Source of the DNA: Candidatus Wolfebacteria bacterium
GTDB lineage: Bacteria > Patescibacteriota > Minisyncoccia > UBA6257 > UBA9933
DNA length: 11,399 nucleotides
Assembly (NCBI GenBank): GCA_026394835.1
Contig: JAPLZW010000107.1
Coordinates: 1 to 11,399, forward strand
Direction: 5' to 3'
In this document: positions 10,289-11,399 of the stretch, piece by piece
How the letters are laid out: each line of letters begins with the position of its first letter
Numbering within the stretch: the first letter of the stretch is position 1
Position numbers and translations under genes: made by a program
Notes under the pieces: model-generated
What the model was told of the DNA's origin: nothing
The model's database searches: none
Seen by the model: only the letters and a program-made list of their open reading frames with translations

Positions 10289-10360
10289 AGCCAGCGGTCG
10301 GGATTGGACCGACGACCTACTGTTTACAAAACAGTTGCTCTACCACTGAGCTACGCTGGC
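10289..10360 (-). tRNA. tRNA-Thr (anticodon TGT)
   Basis: Acceptor GCCAGCG/CGCTGGC, D-arm GCTC-AGTGGTA-GAGC, anticodon arm ACTGT-TTTGTAA-ACAGT (TGT, Thr), variable AGGTC, T-arm GTCGG-TCCAATC-CCGAC with C55, discriminator T, no encoded CCA. It lies 7 nt downstream of tRNA-Tyr and is intron-free, unlike the other Thr tRNA. Confidence 0.95.
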
Positions 10361-10367
10361 GGGAGTG

Positions 10368-10451
10368 TGGGTAGGGCAGGATTCGAACCTGCGTAGCCGC
10401 TAGGGCGAGAGTTTTACAGACTCTTGCAATTGACCGCTCTGCCACCTACCC
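10368..10451 (-). tRNA. tRNA-Tyr (anticodon GTA)
   Basis: Class II tRNA. Acceptor GGGTAGG/CCTACCC, anticodon arm AGAGT-CTGTAAA-ACTCT (GTA, Tyr), long variable arm CGCCCTAGCGGCTAC, T-arm GCAGG-TTCGAAT-CCTGC with normal TTC, discriminator A, no encoded CCA. First gene of the tRNA cluster on the minus strand. Confidence 0.95.
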
Positions 10452-10458
10452 GCAATAT

Positions 10459-10488
10459 ATTTTAAACACAAAAACTTCCCGAATTCAA
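10459..10488 (-). promoter_or_regulatory. Promoter of the tRNA-Tyr/Thr(TGT) unit, start at the tRNA 5' end
   Basis: Minus strand: TTGAAT (10488-10483), 18-nt spacer, TAAAAT (10464-10459). Seven nt later the tRNA begins (10451), so the predicted start nearly coincides with the mature 5' end. Confidence 0.5.
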
Positions 10489-10518
10489 CAGGATAGAAAA
10501 AGATAAGAAATTTACAGG

Positions 10519-10872
10519 CTATTCACCCGCGCTATTTTCCTTTTTCTCTTCGCTGCCGGAAGTGAATATGCTTGGTTTTGATTCTATATTTTTGTGTCCG
10601 TTTCCGCTCATCCTCTTTAAATTATTCAAATAGCCGCCAATAATATTATCAACTTTTAAAAGGAAGAGACGCGTTCTTCTTAGGAACTTTTCCAAAAAAA
10701 TGCCGAAAGCCGCGTCGATTTTTTCCAAAGGAATCACCGCTATCAGCTTGTCAAATCTATTCGCCGGAGAACCGGCAATATCGTCCCCCACTCTCGGGAC
10801 CGCCCTGGCCACAAGATAAATCATAAGGGCCAAGCTCGACATCATTAATATTTGAAGGATAAAACCGTACAT
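10519..10872 (-). CDS. Small membrane-anchored protein, unknown
   Basis: A 117-residue protein. Residues about 3-24 form one hydrophobic helix (FILQILMMSSLALMIYLVAR), probably an N-in or N-out anchor without a cleavage site. Residues about 37-85 form a basic amphipathic region (DKLIAVIPLEKIDAAFGIFLEKFLRR, written here in part: LEKIDAAFGIFLEKFLRR, then LFLLKVDNIIGGYLNNL). The C-terminal ~30 residues are polar and probably disordered (SGSEEKKENSAGE). It resembles short uncharacterised Patescibacteria proteins that I have seen near translation genes; no function is known to me. It lies between tsf and the tRNA cluster. There is no Shine-Dalgarno before the ATG. Confidence 0.72.
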   Translation of the reverse strand: MYGFILQILMMSSLALMIYLVARAVPRVGDDIAGSPANRFDKLIAVIPLEKIDAAFGIFLEKFLRRTRLFLLKVDNIIGGYLNNLKRMSGNGHKNIESKPSIFTSGSEEKKENSAGE

Positions 10873-10902
10873 GCGATTTTTATTTAAATTTTATGAGTGT
10901 GA

Positions 10903-10948
10903 AGTTAAATTTAACTATCTACCTGCGGTAGATCTCCCGAAGGGAGAT
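10903..10948. repeat. 14-nt palindrome and two adjoining hairpins in the tsf spacer
   Basis: AGTTAAATTTAACT (10903-10916) is a perfect palindrome. Next to it lie ATCTACC-TGC-GGTAGAT (10917-10933) and ATCTCCC-GAA-GGGAGAT (10932-10948), two 7-bp hairpins sharing two bases. No U-run follows on either strand, so ordinary termination is doubtful. The palindrome is about 30 nt upstream of the small membrane protein gene and could be an operator. Confidence 0.55.
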
Positions 10949-11082
10949 AAAACTCAGCACCTCGCCCAAATTTTTGGATTTATTCAGTAAAGTCTCCGAT
11001 GAATTGTTTTATTACTGCATATTATCCGTGAACATCTTAAACCAAGACTTATCCAAAAACTTGAGCGGGTAAGGTTTTGTTA

Positions 11083-11105
11083 ATAAATTTATTTCATAAA
11101 TTTAT
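11083..11105. repeat. Doubled AT palindrome after tsf
   Basis: The palindrome ATAAATTTAT occurs at 11083-11092 and 11096-11105, separated by TTC, right after the tsf stop. The rest of the 10873-11114 spacer holds no convincing gene; a 29-codon open stretch on the minus strand (about 11013-11100, ending KFLDKSWFKMFTDNMQ) lacks an ATG and Shine-Dalgarno. Confidence 0.45.
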
Positions 11106-11114
11106 ACAAAGCCC

Positions 11115-11399
11115 TTATATCTCATACCTGCAGAATCTTCCGATCCTGATATTTTCTCCGGTTTTAGATATTATATCATCAATCAAGAATTTAACTGTTT
11201 TGGATTCGTCCTTAATATAAGGCTGGCTCATTAAAGCCTCTTCATTCTCCGGATCCATAGCCGCGACCTGCATCGCGAGTTCTTTCGCCAGGGTTCTGAA
11301 TGCTTCTGACCTTGCTACAAAGTCCGTCTCCGAACGAAGCTCAAAAAGAACTCCGACGCGCTCATTGTGGATATAAGACTGAAGCACTCCGGCTCCGGT
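11115..11399 (-). CDS. tsf: Elongation factor Ts, C-terminal 94 residues (gene runs off the window)
   Basis: The reading frame is open from the right edge to the stop at 11115. It shows EF-Ts core and C-terminal motifs: SYIHNERVGVLFELRSETDF followed by VARSEAF (the family's consensus is close to GRVGVLVEL-CETDFVA), LAKELAMQVAA, and the end GENIRIGRFCRYEI (family consensus GENI-I-R-). EF-Ts is the guanine nucleotide exchange factor that releases GDP from EF-Tu. No stop separates the fragment from the edge, so the true start is outside. The direct passage from the first core motif to the C-terminal GENI-RF motif within about 80 residues suggests the short EF-Ts type with one core subdomain. rpsB would normally lie upstream, beyond the window. 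Confidence 0.95.
   Translation of the reverse strand, partial: TGAGVLQSYIHNERVGVLFELRSETDFVARSEAFRTLAKELAMQVAAMDPENEEALMSQPYIKDESKTVKFLIDDIISKTGENIRIGRFCRYEI

Noticed and set aside
11013..11100. A 29-codon minus-strand stretch after tsf ending KFLDKSWFKMFTDNMQ
   Set aside because: No ATG or Shine-Dalgarno at a sensible position and no recognised family; it may be a gene remnant but is not supported as a gene.

Overview
The window comes from a bacterium, most likely a Candidate Phyla Radiation / Patescibacteria (Parcubacteria-like) genome. This is inferred from bacterial L10, L7/L12, L33 and EF-Ts genes set among short uncharacterised proteins, AT-rich spacers, tRNAs with no encoded CCA, few Shine-Dalgarno sites, and a small DUF5663-like protein. 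No ribosomal RNA gene is present, so the placement is not proven.

Layout. Nearly everything reads on the minus strand, from the right edge to the left. (a) Right edge: the 3' end of tsf (EF-Ts), a spacer with hairpins, and a small membrane protein. (b) 8.8-10.45 kb: a tRNA cluster with Tyr(GTA), Thr(TGT), Thr(GGT) carrying a compact group I intron, a HTH/LAGLIDADG-like putative homing endonuclease, Val(GAC), rpmG (L33) and Trp(CCA). (c) 8.0-8.77 kb: the only plus-strand unit, two small unknown genes between a strong promoter and a strong terminator. (d) 3.6-8.0 kb: pcm, a 1111-residue unknown protein and a DUF5663-like gene. (e) 2.5-3.6 kb: an L10 leader with a terminator, then rplJ and rplL, then a long imperfect inverted repeat. 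(f) 1.4-2.3 kb: a CYTH/thiamine-triphosphatase-like gene, then an unusual locus in which a complete tRNA-Val(CAC) lies inside what looks like a split tRNA-Glu(TTC). (g) Left edge: an AlkD-like DNA glycosylase, a 68-residue membrane protein with a strong ribosome binding site, and a promoter feeding a structured RNA leader in front of a truncated unknown gene.

How it works together. Most recognisable genes serve translation: ribosomal stalk proteins, L33, EF-Ts and tRNAs. Added to these are repair (AlkD, Pcm) and phosphate-compound metabolism (CYTH). The notable biology is in the RNA genes: a self-splicing-type intron next to a likely mobility gene, a nested tRNA arrangement held by a 15-bp inverted repeat, T-loops with C at position 55 in four of seven tRNAs, and several genes whose -10 box sits 6-7 bases before the ATG, suggesting leaderless transcripts.
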